Positions 52,885 through 62,481 of a DNA stretch of 64,000 nucleotides are shown here, piece by piece. Numbering within the stretch: position 1 is the stretch's first letter; the number at the start of each line of letters is the position of its first letter. The translations under genes and the position numbers were made by a program. Source of the stretch: Candidatus Woesearchaeota archaeon (GTDB lineage: Archaea; Nanobdellota; Nanobdellia; Woesearchaeales; GW2011-AR15); the NCBI GenBank assembly GCA_016928835.1, contig JAFGJW010000012.1, forward strand, positions 33,223 to 97,222, written 5' to 3'. A model generated the notes under the pieces. The model saw nothing but the letters and a program-made list of their open reading frames with translations. It did not search any database and was not told the origin of the DNA.

Positions 52885-53421
52885 ATGAGACATAAAATTG
52901 GTGTTATGGGCTCACATGAAGAGCCTAAGGATAGGCTTCTTATAAAAAGATCCAGGGAAATAGGAGAGAGAATAGCTAAGAAGGGATGCATCCTGGTTAA
53001 CGGAGCAACTTCAGGATTTCCTGATGAGGCAGCATATGGAGCGAAAAATTCTGGAGGGTTTGTTTTAGGTATAAGCCCAGCACATGATATTCATGAACAT
53101 GAAAAAAAATTCAAGCTGCCAACAAAAAATTACAGTACTATAGTATTCACAGGCTTTGGCTTTAACTTAAGAAATATAATAAATATCCGCACTTGCGACG
53201 CTGTTATATTTATTAGGGGTTCCTTCGGCACCCTGAATGAATTTACAATAGCGTACGAGGATGGGAAGATTATTGGGATACTGGAGCACAGCGGGGGCAT
53301 CTCAGCATTTTTTGACGAACTAATCTCAATCTGCGAGAAGAATACCGGCGCAAAAGTCATATATGAGCAGGATCCAAAGAAACTTGTTGACAGACTTCTG
53401 GAAGAGATAAAAAAGGGCTAA
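52885..53421 (+). CDS. SLOG/LOG-like (TIGR00725-type) nucleotide-binding protein
   Basis: A 178-residue Rossmann-like protein: IGVMGSHEE at the N terminus, VNGATSGFPDEAAYGAK, and RGSFGTLNEFTIAYEDGK carrying the GxxGTxxE motif. Relatives cleave nucleotide N-glycosidic bonds (LOG) or sense nucleotides. I start at the ATG at 52885 because AGAGGTG is just upstream; the longer frame to 52852 has none. It overlaps pyrI by 4 nt convergently. Confidence 0.8.
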   Translation: MRHKIGVMGSHEEPKDRLLIKRSREIGERIAKKGCILVNGATSGFPDEAAYGAKNSGGFVLGISPAHDIHEHEKKFKLPTKNYSTIVFTGFGFNLRNIINIRTCDAVIFIRGSFGTLNEFTIAYEDGKIIGILEHSGGISAFFDELISICEKNTGAKVIYEQDPKKLVDRLLEEIKKG

Positions 53422-53861
53422 ATAAGAGAGAAACTGTCAAATACCCTTTCACAATAATGACATCTTACTTTTAAAGGATTTAACGAGTGTTTATAGAATT
53501 TTGAATAAATATCCTCATTTCTTGATATGCACTGGGGGTTGGGACATTTTATTAGGTTCTCCATAAACTGGGGCAATGCAACTTCAAACTTCTGAGCAAC
53601 CTTGAACTCTTGGATAATGTTTATCGTGGCATGAGGCGCTATCAGCGCTATCTTGTTGAGCTCAGTCTTAGTAAGGCTCTTGTTCTCAATCTTCACTATA
53701 TCTTTTTTCCCCATTTTTTTGCTCTCCAACCCAATACCAACTGTAACAATCTGGTCATATTCATCCAATTTAAGTATTTTCACTACTTTCAATGCATTTC
53801 CAGAATCTATATGATCAATGACAGTTCCATGTTTAATAGCATAGACTTTATATGGCCTCAT
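53418..53861 (-). CDS. pyrI: Aspartate carbamoyltransferase regulatory subunit
   Basis: A 147-residue PyrI with a nucleotide-binding domain (HGTVIDHIDSGNALKVVKIL, residues 11-30) and a C-terminal zinc domain with four cysteines (KCPNPQCISRNED ... VRCHYCERVF). It carries CTP/ATP control to the PyrB catalytic trimers. It overlaps pyrB by 4 nt (ATGA) in one operon. Confidence 0.96.
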   Translation of the reverse strand: MRPYKVYAIKHGTVIDHIDSGNALKVVKILKLDEYDQIVTVGIGLESKKMGKKDIVKIENKSLTKTELNKIALIAPHATINIIQEFKVAQKFEVALPQFMENLIKCPNPQCISRNEDIYSKFYKHSLNPLKVRCHYCERVFDSFSLI

Positions 53862-54790
53862 TTTACTCCACCAAGTATCAAGGCAAGCAGTGCTTTCCTA
53901 ACAACCAAACCATTTGCGGCCTGCTCAAAATAATAGGCATGCTCTGAATCATCAATATCTTTTGGGATCTCACTGACTCGAGGCAGAGGATGCATAATCT
54001 TCATAGTAGGCTTTGCTTCTCTGAAAACATCTTTCTCAATAGCATATGTGTGTGCAATTCTTTCATATTCAGCAGGATCAGGAAACCGTTCTTTTTGTAT
54101 TCTCGTCATATATACTATATCGCATTCCTTGATAACCTCACCAACCTCTTTATGCTCGCTGTATTCAGTTTCAGAGTTCTGCAAATCATCTATTATATGC
54201 TTGGGTATTTTCAGAGACTCAGGAGAAACAAAATAGAGCCTGCAGCCGAACTTAGATAAAGCACAGGCTAATGAATGCACTGTCCTTCCGTACTTCAAAT
54301 CTCCAACCATGGCAATATTCAGGCCTGAGATTCTTCCTTGGCATTTTTTAATGGTATATAAGTCAAGCAGGGTCTGTGTTGGGTGCTGGTTCGCCCCATC
54401 CCCGCCATTAATGACAGGTATTTCTGATGCTTCAGCTGCGAGCCTGGCAGAGCCTTCAAGCGGATGCCTGATTACAATAGCGTCACAATACCCTGATACA
54501 ATTTTGACAGTATCCAATAAGGATTCTCCTTTTGTGGATGAACTTACCAAAGGATCAGCAAATCCTATGGTCTTGCCGCCGAGCTGCGCCATTGCAGACT
54601 CAAAGCTCAATCTTGTCCGCGTACTTGGTTCAAAAAATAAGACACCAAGGACTGAATCCTTTAAAATGGGTTTCCTCATATGTTCAAAAGCCTTGGCACT
54701 TTCAAGCACATATACAATTTCATCTTTTGAGAAATCATTTATGCTTATGATGTCTCTGTGCAGAAAATCAATTTCCCTTTCTCTCCCCAT
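53858..54790 (-). CDS. pyrB: Aspartate carbamoyltransferase catalytic subunit
   Basis: A 310-residue enzyme with FEPSTRTRLSFESAM (carbamoyl-phosphate site), DPLVSSSTKGESLLDT, the HPTQTLLD loop and the MHPLPRVSEIP aspartate loop. It makes carbamoyl-aspartate in pyrimidine synthesis. I take the ATG at 54790 (MGREREID) because the TATA-like ATTTAAATTTAAATG (about 54820-54835) would start transcription near it; a longer frame begins at 54814. Confidence 0.96.
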   Translation of the reverse strand: MGREREIDFLHRDIISINDFSKDEIVYVLESAKAFEHMRKPILKDSVLGVLFFEPSTRTRLSFESAMAQLGGKTIGFADPLVSSSTKGESLLDTVKIVSGYCDAIVIRHPLEGSARLAAEASEIPVINGGDGANQHPTQTLLDLYTIKKCQGRISGLNIAMVGDLKYGRTVHSLACALSKFGCRLYFVSPESLKIPKHIIDDLQNSETEYSEHKEVGEVIKECDIVYMTRIQKERFPDPAEYERIAHTYAIEKDVFREAKPTMKIMHPLPRVSEIPKDIDDSEHAYYFEQAANGLVVRKALLALILGGVK

Positions 54791-54930
54791 GTCAGATACC
54801 AAGCAAAACATCATTTAAATTTAAATGTTTTGGTAATATTGCTTGTAACTTGCCAATTAATGGAATTATCTGCTTTTCATAAATTTTATATACTCTTGGA
54901 ATAATAAAAAATATAGAAAGAGGTGAACAC

Positions 54931-55890
54931 TTGGCAGAACTGCGCAAAGACTATATTCTAGATAGATATGTTATTATTGCCACAGAAAGGTCCTTAAGGC
55001 CACACCAATTTAAGAGGCAAGAAGAAAGCAAGAAAGTTGATGTTTGCTACTTCTGCCCTGGAAAAGAGGATCTGACGCCTCCTGAGACAGGCAGGGTTCA
55101 AATTGAGACAAAAGGAATGAAGGGATGGTGCATCAGGTACTTCCCTAACAAATACCCTGCAGTGATGCAAGAGGGTAATTCAATAATAAAAACAGATAAT
55201 GAGTTCTTTACCTATGCAGATGCTGTCGGCATGCATGAAGTTATTGTAGAAACACCAGAGCATGAAAAAGAATTGGCAGACTTAAGTGTTCAGCATATAG
55301 CCAGAGTATTAGAAGTATATAAAGAAAGGATTGAGATGCTCAGCAAACTGCCAGACATAAAATATGTTGCAGTTTTTAAAAACTCTGGAAGGGAAGCCGG
55401 TACTTCTTTGGTACATTCACACTCCCAAATCATCGCATACAATTTAATACCCCCCATCATAACAGAAAAAGAACAGGCATGCAGAAAATCCAACTCTTGC
55501 CCATACTGCAAGATGCTCAATATTGAAAAAAATTCTTATAGGAGATGCTATGAGAATGAGCATTTCCTGAGCTTCACTCCCTATGCATCAAGGTTTCCAA
55601 TGGAGGTATGGATGCTGCCAAAAAGACATGTGCTGAGCATAGCAGAATTATCTGGCCCAGAAATGACTGCTCTTGCTGAAATGCTAAAGAGAATCCTATT
55701 AAAACTCAAAGATTTGAATGCTCCTTACAACTACTATCTGCAATATGGTCTGGAAAAAATGCATTTTCATATAGAAATACTGCCGAGATTATCGACATTA
55801 GCGGGATTTGAGTTCTCAACAGGCACCATAATAAATACTTTAACTCCAGAAGAGGCTGCAGGATTCTATCGCAATGAAAAGGTGGGATAA
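54931..55890 (+). CDS. galT: Galactose-1-phosphate uridylyltransferase-like protein
   Basis: A 319-residue HIT-superfamily enzyme. CYFCPGKEDLTPPE provides a CxxC zinc pair, and GTSLVHSHSQ (His163-Ser-His165 region) is the nucleotidyl-transfer site of GalT; a second zinc-like CPYC follows. It exchanges UMP between UDP-glucose and hexose-1-phosphate. The start codon is TTG (54931) after AGGTGA at 7 nt. It pairs with the following sugar nucleotidyltransferase for UDP-sugar supply. Confidence 0.88.
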   Translation: MAELRKDYILDRYVIIATERSLRPHQFKRQEESKKVDVCYFCPGKEDLTPPETGRVQIETKGMKGWCIRYFPNKYPAVMQEGNSIIKTDNEFFTYADAVGMHEVIVETPEHEKELADLSVQHIARVLEVYKERIEMLSKLPDIKYVAVFKNSGREAGTSLVHSHSQIIAYNLIPPIITEKEQACRKSNSCPYCKMLNIEKNSYRRCYENEHFLSFTPYASRFPMEVWMLPKRHVLSIAELSGPEMTALAEMLKRILLKLKDLNAPYNYYLQYGLEKMHFHIEILPRLSTLAGFEFSTGTIINTLTPEEAAGFYRNEKVG

Positions 55891-55964
55891 AGTATTCCAA
55901 AAATAATATATATAAGGAACATATTGTTTTCTCTACTGAACATAAAAGACACAAGGTGATAAGC

Positions 55965-56960
55965 ATTAAAGCAGTAGTTCCGGTTGCTGGAAAGGGGACA
56001 AGACTGAGGCCCCATACATACACATTGCCAAAAGCATTGCTGCATGTAGCTGGCAAGCCAATTCTTGGCCATATACTTGACCAGATAAAGAGCCTTGGTA
56101 TTACAGAAGTGGTCCTAATTATTGGTTATATGAGCGAAAAAGTGGAGCAATATGTCAAGGAAAGCTATAAAGATATGAAATTTGATTTTGCTCTGCAAAA
56201 AGAAAGACTTGGGCTTGGGCATGCGGTTTATACTGCACAGAAGTATATCAAAGACGAGCCTATCCTGATTATCTATGGCGACACAATCTTTGTTGGAGAC
56301 ATAAGCAAGGGTATGGACACAAAGAATGATGGGTGCATCGGAGTAAAGACAGTAGCAGATCCTAGGCGCTTTGGGATAGTTGAGACAAAAGCTGGGAAAA
56401 TAGTGAAACTGGTGGAAAAACCAGACTATATTAAGAAAATGCCGGCTATTGTTGGTGTGAATTATATTAATAATACAAAACTTTTATTTGAAGCTTTAAA
56501 AAGGTTAGTGGAGCATGATATCAGAACTAGGAACGAATACCAGCTTACAGACGCGTTCCAGATAATGGTTGAGAAAGGGGCTAATCTTACAACATTTGAG
56601 ATAGACGGCTGGTTTGACTGCGGCAAGCCAGAAACCTTGCTGGAGACCAATAAATATTTATTAGCAGAGGGTCACGGAAACTGGACCAAGATAAAGACCC
56701 AGAACTCAGTGCTCATACCGCCTGTTTTTATTGAAAAAGACGTTGTAGTCAAGAACTCAGTGATCGGGCCCTATGTCTCAGTAGCAAAGGGCGCCCATAT
56801 AATTAACTCCATTATTAAGAACAGCATTATTAACAGATATGCTGTTGTCGAGAATGCGCAGCTACTTGATTCTTTAATAGGTGAGAATGCTACAGTCAGG
56901 GATATCTTAGAAAAGCTGAATGTCGGGGATAATTCCGAGATCAGCTATACAGCAGAGTGA
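55965..56960 (+). CDS. Sugar-1-phosphate nucleotidyltransferase with short left-handed beta-helix end
   Basis: About 331 residues: KAVVPVAGKGTRLRPHTYTLPKAL is the NTP-binding signature (split here as opening and PKALL lysine), YGDTIFVGD holds the metal Asp, GWFDCGKPETLL is typical, and the final 75 residues are hexapeptide repeats. It makes NDP-glucose-type donors. The start is notable: AAGGTGAT (55953-55960) is at normal spacing from ATT 55965, and homologues begin Met-Lys-Ala-Val, so ATT is probably initiator; GTG at 55956 lies within the ribosome site. A TATA box (TATATATAAGG, about 55906) lies upstream. Confidence 0.87.
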   Translation: MKAVVPVAGKGTRLRPHTYTLPKALLHVAGKPILGHILDQIKSLGITEVVLIIGYMSEKVEQYVKESYKDMKFDFALQKERLGLGHAVYTAQKYIKDEPILIIYGDTIFVGDISKGMDTKNDGCIGVKTVADPRRFGIVETKAGKIVKLVEKPDYIKKMPAIVGVNYINNTKLLFEALKRLVEHDIRTRNEYQLTDAFQIMVEKGANLTTFEIDGWFDCGKPETLLETNKYLLAEGHGNWTKIKTQNSVLIPPVFIEKDVVVKNSVIGPYVSVAKGAHIINSIIKNSIINRYAVVENAQLLDSLIGENATVRDILEKLNVGDNSEISYTAE

Positions 56961-56995
56961 ATAACTCTAAAAATACGAATGTTCTCTGTAACAGT

Positions 56996-57008
56996 AACCT
57001 TTATAAAT
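56996..57008 (+). promoter_or_regulatory. TATA box of the L7Ae operon
   Basis: CCTTTATAAATC lies about 25 bp before the predicted transcript start (about 57027), giving the ribosomal operon a structured leader of about 90 nt. Confidence 0.65.
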
Positions 57009-57030
57009 CACTTCTTTTTCCAGAGGATTA

Positions 57031-57091
57031 TCCTATGATTGATGATGGTCGAAAGACCAGAATGAGGTAAACGTTTCTAATCTTGTTTACC
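57031..57091 (+). promoter_or_regulatory. L7Ae mRNA leader: kink-turn and second hairpin
   Basis: TGATGA (57040-57045, box C-like) is followed by stem TGGTC-GAAA-GACCA (57046-57059) and then GA (57060-57061). The two GA steps would form tandem sheared pairs next to a 3-nt GAT bulge, which is the kink-turn fold bound by L7Ae. A second hairpin, GGTAAAC/GTTTACC (57066-57072/57085-57091), ends 10 nt before the AAAGGTGA ribosome site. L7Ae is known in other archaea to bind a kink-turn in its own leader and block translation, so autoregulation is a good inference here. Confidence 0.65.
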
Positions 57092-57114
57092 TAGAATTGT
57101 GAAAGGTGAGAACA

Positions 57115-57441
57115 ATGGCTGATGAGAAAGCTGAGAAAGTGTATGAGATTGTGGAAGTGGCAAGAACCACAGGCAAGATAAAGAAAGGAACAAATGAAGT
57201 TACCAAAGCTATTGAAAGAGGAACTGCAAAACTTGTTGTTGTAGCTAAGGATATTAGTCCTCCCGAGATAGTAATGCATATCCCTTTATTGTCGGAAGAA
57301 AAAAAGATACCCTGTTATGAGGTTCCAAGCAGGGAAGAGCTTGGGGCTGCTGCTGGACTTAATGTTCCAACTGCCAGTGTTGCAGTCACTACAGAGGGGG
57401 AGGCAAAAGCCTTATTGCAGGACTTACTAAAGGAGAAGTAA
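57115..57441 (+). CDS. rpl7ae: Ribosomal protein L7Ae (eL8), kink-turn binding
   Basis: A 108-residue protein with the L7Ae core: [20 protein letters not shown] in the RNA-contact region, [35 protein letters not shown] and VPTASVAV. It acts in the ribosome, in box C/D and H/ACA RNPs and in RNase P. The ATG at 57115 is chosen because AAAGGTGA (57102-57109) precedes it; a GTG at 57106 lies within that site. It heads the cluster with eS28, eL24 and ndk, and its leader carries a kink-turn. Confidence 0.96.
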   Translation: MADEKAEKVYEIVEVARTTGKIKKGTNEVTKAIERGTAKLVVVAKDISPPEIVMHIPLLSEEKKIPCYEVPSREELGAAAGLNVPTASVAVTTEGEAKALLQDLLKEK

Positions 57442-57442
57442 A

Positions 57443-57733
57443 ATGGCATTCAAAAAGATGAGGGGCAGATCAAGGGAAGAAGGCGCCTCAGAAGTAAAAG
57501 GAGGGGTAAATTTTACCCAGGCAACCTCGGCTAGAGTAGAGGAAGTTATTGGCAGAACAGGAACAAGAGGGGATGTAACCCAGGTAAGGTGCAAGATTCT
57601 TGCAGGCAGGGACGCTAGCAAAATACTTAGGAGAAATGTTAGGGGACCTGTTCAAAGGGGTGATATCCTTATGTTAAGAGAAACAGAGATTGAAGCAAGA
57701 CCTCTTACAAAAACTGGCAGAGGCATGAGCTAA
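57443..57733 (+). CDS. rps28e: Ribosomal protein eS28
   Basis: A 96-residue S1-like OB-fold protein with [17 protein letters not shown] and the family end [19 protein letters not shown]. An N-terminal extension of about 25 residues ([16 protein letters not shown]) is longer than in many archaea. It starts 1 nt after the L7Ae stop codon. It is a small-subunit protein near the mRNA exit. Confidence 0.93.
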   Translation: MAFKKMRGRSREEGASEVKGGVNFTQATSARVEEVIGRTGTRGDVTQVRCKILAGRDASKILRRNVRGPVQRGDILMLRETEIEARPLTKTGRGMS

Positions 57734-57783
57734 AATGAAAATGATTATTTTTGATTCACAAGAACAAGGGGGTCTTTAAGAAG

Positions 57784-57975
57784 ATGGCAAGATGCAGTTT
57801 TTGTGGTGAGCAGATTGAGCCTGGAACAGGCAAAATGTTTGTCAAGAAAGATGCAAAAATATTTTATTTTTGCTCTAGAAAATGTGAAAAAAATCTCTTG
57901 AAACTCAAAAGAAAACCTAGGACAACGCGCTGGACAAGGGAGTTTCATCAGGTAAAAAAGGGTGAGAAGAGATAA
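57784..57975 (+). CDS. rpl24e: Ribosomal protein eL24
   Basis: A 63-residue protein: [17 protein letters not shown] and FCSRKCEKN give the four zinc cysteines, followed by the basic [15 protein letters not shown] tail. ATG 57784 is used; a longer frame begins at TTG 57751 but without homologous sequence. GGGGGT lies upstream. It belongs to the large subunit and ends 1 nt before ndk. Confidence 0.93.
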   Translation: MARCSFCGEQIEPGTGKMFVKKDAKIFYFCSRKCEKNLLKLKRKPRTTRWTREFHQVKKGEKR

Positions 57976-57976
57976 A

Positions 57977-58468
57977 ATGTCAGATGAAATGATACAAAAA
58001 AGTCTTGTACTTTTGAAGCCAGATGCAATTCAAAGAGGTCTTGTTGGAACAATAATAGAGAGATTTGAGCAGGCAGGTTTAAAAATTGTTGGAATGAAAA
58101 TGCAGTGGGTTGATAAGAATTTTGCAAAAAAGCACTATGCTGCGCATGTAAACAAAAAATTTTACAAAGGATTAGAGAATTTTATAACCTCAGGGCCAGT
58201 TGTTGCAATAGCTATTGAAGGTATACTGGCAGTTGATGTTATTAGAAAAATTGTCGGTCCAACAGAACCGGGAAAAGCAATGCCAGGCACAATACGCGGA
58301 GACTTTGCGCATCATGCATATGAATATGCTGATAAAAAAGGTATTGCAATAAAAAATCTCATTCATGCGTCAGATAGTGTTGAATCAGCTAAAGCAGAAC
58401 TGGAATTATGGTTCAATAAAAATGAGATTCATAGCTACAAAACGGTTCATGAAATGCATGTTTTTTAG
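57977..58468 (+). CDS. ndk: Nucleoside diphosphate kinase
   Basis: A 163-residue enzyme with LVLLKPDAIQRGLVG, the GPVVAIAIEG segment, and RGDFAHHAYEYADKKG where the usual active His of the GDF(x)H motif is found, plus NLIHASDS. It equilibrates NTP and NDP pools. It is slightly longer than typical (about 150) because of the C terminus. It starts 1 nt after the eL24 stop. In many archaea this cluster continues with aIF5B; here EF-2 follows. Confidence 0.93.
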   Translation: MSDEMIQKSLVLLKPDAIQRGLVGTIIERFEQAGLKIVGMKMQWVDKNFAKKHYAAHVNKKFYKGLENFITSGPVVAIAIEGILAVDVIRKIVGPTEPGKAMPGTIRGDFAHHAYEYADKKGIAIKNLIHASDSVESAKAELELWFNKNEIHSYKTVHEMHVF

Positions 58469-58498
58469 GGTTCTAGAAAATCAATAATTTTCTGAACC
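58469..58498 (+). terminator. Hairpin between ndk and EF-2
   Basis: GGTTC-T-AGAAAAT pairs with ATTTTCT-GAACC (58469-58481/58487-58498) across a 5-nt loop, directly after the ndk stop codon. It could terminate or process the upstream ribosomal transcript; the downstream EF-2 gene has its own ribosome site CAAGGTGAT. Confidence 0.5.
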
Positions 58499-58531
58499 TC
58501 AAAAATCAAGGATTTTCAAGGTGATATAATA

Positions 58532-60709
58532 ATGGCAGAAAAGATGGTTGACAAGGTAATGAGGATAATGAATAAGCCAGAGCAGATAAGGAATATTGCC
58601 ATCTGCGCCCACATAGACCATGGCAAAACTACATTCTCTGATAACCTGCTTTCAGGTTGCGGAATGATTTCAGAAGATCTTGCTGGAAAACTTCAGGTAT
58701 TGGATTTCCATGAGGATGAGCAAGAGAGGGGCATTACTATAGACACTTCTGCTGTATCAATGGTGCACCAATTTGAGGGTCAAGAATTCCTTATCAATTT
58801 ATTGGATACACCTGGACATGTTGATTTTGGCGGAGACGTTACAAGGGCAATGAGGGCAGCAGATGGTACTATTGTGCTTGTATGCGCAGTTGAGGGAATG
58901 ATGCCCCAGACAGAGACAGTGCTTAGACAGGCTCTGAAAGAAAGGGTAAAACCTATTCTGCTTATTAACAAGGTTGATCGGCTTATTAAAGAATTGCAGC
59001 TCAAACCAGACCAGATGCAGGAGAGATTTGTTAAAATAATTACAAGAGTTAATAAATTTATTGAGAGCATCAGCCCTCCTGAATTTAAAGGAAACTGGAC
59101 AGTCAGCCCGCAGAGTGGCTCAGTTATCTTTGGTTCAGGATTCCATAATTGGGCGCTGTCTGTTCCATATATGCAGAAAAAAGGGATAAATTTCACTCAT
59201 GTTTATGACGCTTATTCAAAAAATGACCCAGAAGAGATAAAAAAGCTGAGAAAAGCAGCGCCAATACATGAGATAATATTAAATGCAGTTATTACTCATT
59301 TGCCAAATCCGTTGAATGCGCAAAAATACAGGATTCCAAAGATATGGCATGGTGAGCTTGAGACACCCTTTGGCGAATCTCTTATAAAATGCGATCCAAA
59401 AGGGCCGCTGGCCTTCATAATAACAAAAGTAGTTGTGGATCCGCTTGCAGGAGATATTTGTGCCGGCAGGCTTTTTTCAGGAACAATGAGCAAAGGCCTT
59501 AATGTAACACTCAACAATATTAAGGATACTGCGAGAATCCAGCAGGTATACATCTATAATGGCGCTAAGAGGGAGGTTGTTGATAATGTTCCAGCAGGAA
59601 ACTTCATAGGCGTAGCGGGACTGAAAAAAGGATTTGCAGGAGAGACAGTAACAATTGAACCTGCTGAGCCTTTTGAACAAATAAAGCATTTATTTGAGCC
59701 TGTTGTTACGAAAGCTATTGAGGCAAAAAAGCCGTCAGACCTTCCAAAACTAATTGAAGTGCTGAGGAAAGTGGCTAAAGAAGATCCATCAATCCAAATT
59801 GAGATTAATGAGGAGACAGGCGAGCATCTTATGTCAGGTATGGGTGAGCTTCACCTAGAGATAATTGAAAACAGGATAAGAACAGAAAAAGGGCTTGATG
59901 TACAGACGTCCAACCCAATTGTTGTTTATCGTGAAACTGTTGCAAGAAAGTCAAACGAGTTTGAAGGCAAATCACCTAACAAGCATAACAAGTTTTTTTT
60001 TAGGGTTGAGGCTCTTGAGCCAGAAATCAGGGCGGCCATAAAAGAAGGTGAAATTCCCGAGATGAGGATAAAGAAAAAAATCCCTGAAATATGGGCAGCT
60101 CTTGAAAAAACAGGAATGGAAACCAAGATTGCGCGAAAGGTGAAAGACATATTTAAGGGCTGCATGCTTATTGACGAGACAAGAGGCCAAGTGCATATCG
60201 GAGAAGTAATTGATATGATAATGGATATGTTCGAAGATGTTATGGGTGCAGGTCCCGTTGCTAAGGAGCCGTGTTTTGGCATTAAAGTAATGCTTACTGA
60301 TATGAGCCTTCACGAGGACTCCATCCACAGAGGTCCTGCTCAGGTATATCCTGCAATAAGGGATGGAATCAGGGCAGCAATAATGGATGCAAAAGCATTA
60401 TTGTTTGAGCCGGTGCAGGTGCTGCAATTTGAAGGGCCTGCGAATTTCATGGGTGAAATATCAAAGCTTATCTCGGCAAAGAGAGGCCAGATGCTTAGCA
60501 TGGACACAGAAGCAGAGTACATAGTGATCAGGGCAAAAATCCCTGTGGCAGAGATGTTTGGGCTAAGCAATGACCTCAGGAGTGCTACAGAAGGAAGAGC
60601 GACATTTTATGTAGTAGATCAAAGCTTTGAAAAACTGCCAGAAGAGCTGCAGCACAAGGTAGTGAGGCAGATAAGAGAGAGGAAAGGTATTAAAGAAGAG
60701 GCTGAGTAA
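58532..60709 (+). CDS. aef2: Elongation factor EF-2
   Basis: A 725-residue translocase GTPase: AHIDHGKTT (residues 26-34, P-loop), DTPGHVDF (switch II), NKVDR (G4), domain II and the C-terminal domains. The diphthamide loop SIHRGPAQVYPAIRDG retains the modified His. It drives ribosomal translocation. The ATG follows AAGGTGATATAATA at good spacing. Confidence 0.97.
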   Translation: MAEKMVDKVMRIMNKPEQIRNIAICAHIDHGKTTFSDNLLSGCGMISEDLAGKLQVLDFHEDEQERGITIDTSAVSMVHQFEGQEFLINLLDTPGHVDFGGDVTRAMRAADGTIVLVCAVEGMMPQTETVLRQALKERVKPILLINKVDRLIKELQLKPDQMQERFVKIITRVNKFIESISPPEFKGNWTVSPQSGSVIFGSGFHNWALSVPYMQKKGINFTHVYDAYSKNDPEEIKKLRKAAPIHEIILNAVITHLPNPLNAQKYRIPKIWHGELETPFGESLIKCDPKGPLAFIITKVVVDPLAGDICAGRLFSGTMSKGLNVTLNNIKDTARIQQVYIYNGAKREVVDNVPAGNFIGVAGLKKGFAGETVTIEPAEPFEQIKHLFEPVVTKAIEAKKPSDLPKLIEVLRKVAKEDPSIQIEINEETGEHLMSGMGELHLEIIENRIRTEKGLDVQTSNPIVVYRETVARKSNEFEGKSPNKHNKFFFRVEALEPEIRAAIKEGEIPEMRIKKKIPEIWAALEKTGMETKIARKVKDIFKGCMLIDETRGQVHIGEVIDMIMDMFEDVMGAGPVAKEPCFGIKVMLTDMSLHEDSIHRGPAQVYPAIRDGIRAAIMDAKALLFEPVQVLQFEGPANFMGEISKLISAKRGQMLSMDTEAEYIVIRAKIPVAEMFGLSNDLRSATEGRATFYVVDQSFEKLPEELQHKVVRQIRERKGIKEEAE

Positions 60710-60816
60710 AAGCTTTGAAATCAATAAATATAGACTATAAAACCAAGAGAAAATTTATAAAGGGGAAGGGTTTCCTATTCCCTAGTGATTCAATTCATAA
60801 ATAAGGAGGGAAAAAA

Positions 60817-62109
60817 ATGGCTAAGGAAAAAGAGCATTTAAACCTTGTTTTTATCGGACACGTAGATCATGGAAAGTCCACAACAGTTGGAAGACTTATG
60901 TTTGACTCAGGGGCAATCTCCGAGCAGCAGATGAGAAAACTCAGAGAAAAGGCTGCAGAACTCGGCAAGAGCGGCTTTGAATTTGCATATGTGATGGATA
61001 ATCTAAAAGAAGAGCAGGAGCGAGGGCTTACAATAGACCTGGCTCACAAAAAGTTTGAGACACCAAAATATTATTTGACAATAATAGATGCGCCTGGACA
61101 CAGAGATTTTGTTAAAAACATGATTACTGGGGCTTCACAGGCAGATGCTGGAGTGCTGGTTGTAAGCGCAAACCCTGGTGATGGGGTGCAGGCACAGACT
61201 AAAGAGCATGTCTTCCTTGCAAGAACACTGGGTGTGGACCAATTAATTGTTGCAGTCAACAAGATGGACATGGCAGGGTATAAGGAAGAAAGATACAATG
61301 AAGTCAAGGACCAGGTTAGCAAATTGTTGAAATCAGTAGGCTATAAACCAGAAGAAATACTATTTGTTGCGCAGGCATCATTTCCCGGCGATAATGTTTT
61401 CAAGAAAACTGATAAGATGCCATGGTACAAAGGACCTACTTTGTATGAGGCTATCGACCACTTAAAAGTGCCAGATAAACCAGTTGACCTGCCTTTAAGA
61501 CTGCCTATCCAGGATGTCTACAATATCACAGGTATCGGCGTAGTGCCTGTTGGCAGAGTAGAAACAGGCGTGATGAAACCAGGAGACAAAATAATTGTAG
61601 TGCCTGCAAGAGAAGGCAAGGGCATAACAGGGGAAGTTAAGACAGTTGAAATGCATCATGAGCAGCTTCCTAAGGCAGAGCCTGGGGACAATGTCGGGTT
61701 TAATGTGAGAGGCATTGGGAAGAAAGATATTGCACGCGGTGATGTGGTAGGACATCTTGACAGTGTTCCTACTGTAGCAACTGAGTTTACAGCCCATATG
61801 GTTGTTCTGAACCATCCTACAGTCATCACAGTTGGCTATACGCCTGTGTTCCATATTCACACAGCACAGGTAGCATGCCAGATAACTGCAATAGAAAAGA
61901 AACTAAATCCTGCGACAGGAGCTACTCTTCAAGAGAACCCGGATTTTGTTAAAAATGGGGACGCAGCAATAGTAAAGGTCAAGCCAACAACACCTTTGGT
62001 GATTGAGAAACAAAAAGACATACCGCAGATGTCTAGATTCGCAATACGCGATTCTGGTACAACTGTTGCGGCAGGTATGTGCATAGACTTGGTGAAGAAG
62101 CAAATTTAA
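60817..62109 (+). CDS. tuf: Elongation factor EF-1-alpha
   Basis: A 430-residue GTPase with GHVDHGKST (14-22), [16 protein letters not shown] and the domain II/III beta barrels ending in [15 protein letters not shown]. It brings aminoacyl-tRNA to the ribosome. A TATA box (AAATTTATAAAG, about 60750) and AAGGAGGG before the ATG mark a separate, strong transcript, 107 nt after EF-2; a GGGAA/TTCCC hairpin can form in the leader. uS10 follows. Confidence 0.97.
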   Translation: MAKEKEHLNLVFIGHVDHGKSTTVGRLMFDSGAISEQQMRKLREKAAELGKSGFEFAYVMDNLKEEQERGLTIDLAHKKFETPKYYLTIIDAPGHRDFVKNMITGASQADAGVLVVSANPGDGVQAQTKEHVFLARTLGVDQLIVAVNKMDMAGYKEERYNEVKDQVSKLLKSVGYKPEEILFVAQASFPGDNVFKKTDKMPWYKGPTLYEAIDHLKVPDKPVDLPLRLPIQDVYNITGIGVVPVGRVETGVMKPGDKIIVVPAREGKGITGEVKTVEMHHEQLPKAEPGDNVGFNVRGIGKKDIARGDVVGHLDSVPTVATEFTAHMVVLNHPTVITVGYTPVFHIHTAQVACQITAIEKKLNPATGATLQENPDFVKNGDAAIVKVKPTTPLVIEKQKDIPQMSRFAIRDSGTTVAAGMCIDLVKKQI

Positions 62110-62169
62110 TTTTTTTTGTTTTTAAGCATGGTAAATCCAAGTTTATCATGAAGAAAACCGTGATCAGAA

Positions 62170-62481
62170 ATGCAGAAAGCAAGAATAAAATTGGCGAGCA
62201 CAGACATAGGCAAGATAAACAATGTTTGTGAGAGCATTAAGGACATAGCAGAAAAGACAGGGGTGGATATTAGAGGCCCAATTCCTCTGCCTACAAAGAA
62301 ATTACGAGTGACAACCAGAAAAAGCCCGGACGGAGAGGGCACTGAGACATGGGAAAGATACGAGATGAGAGTTCATAAAAGACTTATAGATTTAGGTATA
62401 GATGAGCGGGCATTAAGGCTCGTGATGAGGGTTCCGATACCAGACGGCCTTAACATTGAAATAGAAATCCTAGATGTTTAA
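62170..62481 (+). CDS. rps10: Ribosomal protein uS10
   Basis: A 103-residue protein with [33 protein letters not shown] and [16 protein letters not shown], the universal S10 core. It follows EF-1-alpha by 60 nt, the standard archaeal tuf-rps10 arrangement. Its end overlaps the convergent recombinase by 4 nt. Confidence 0.97.
   Translation: MQKARIKLASTDIGKINNVCESIKDIAEKTGVDIRGPIPLPTKKLRVTTRKSPDGEGTETWERYEMRVHKRLIDLGIDERALRLVMRVPIPDGLNIEIEILDV

Noticed and set aside
57106..57114. GTG start for L7Ae
   Set aside because: It falls inside the AAAGGTGA ribosome site that serves the ATG at 57115.
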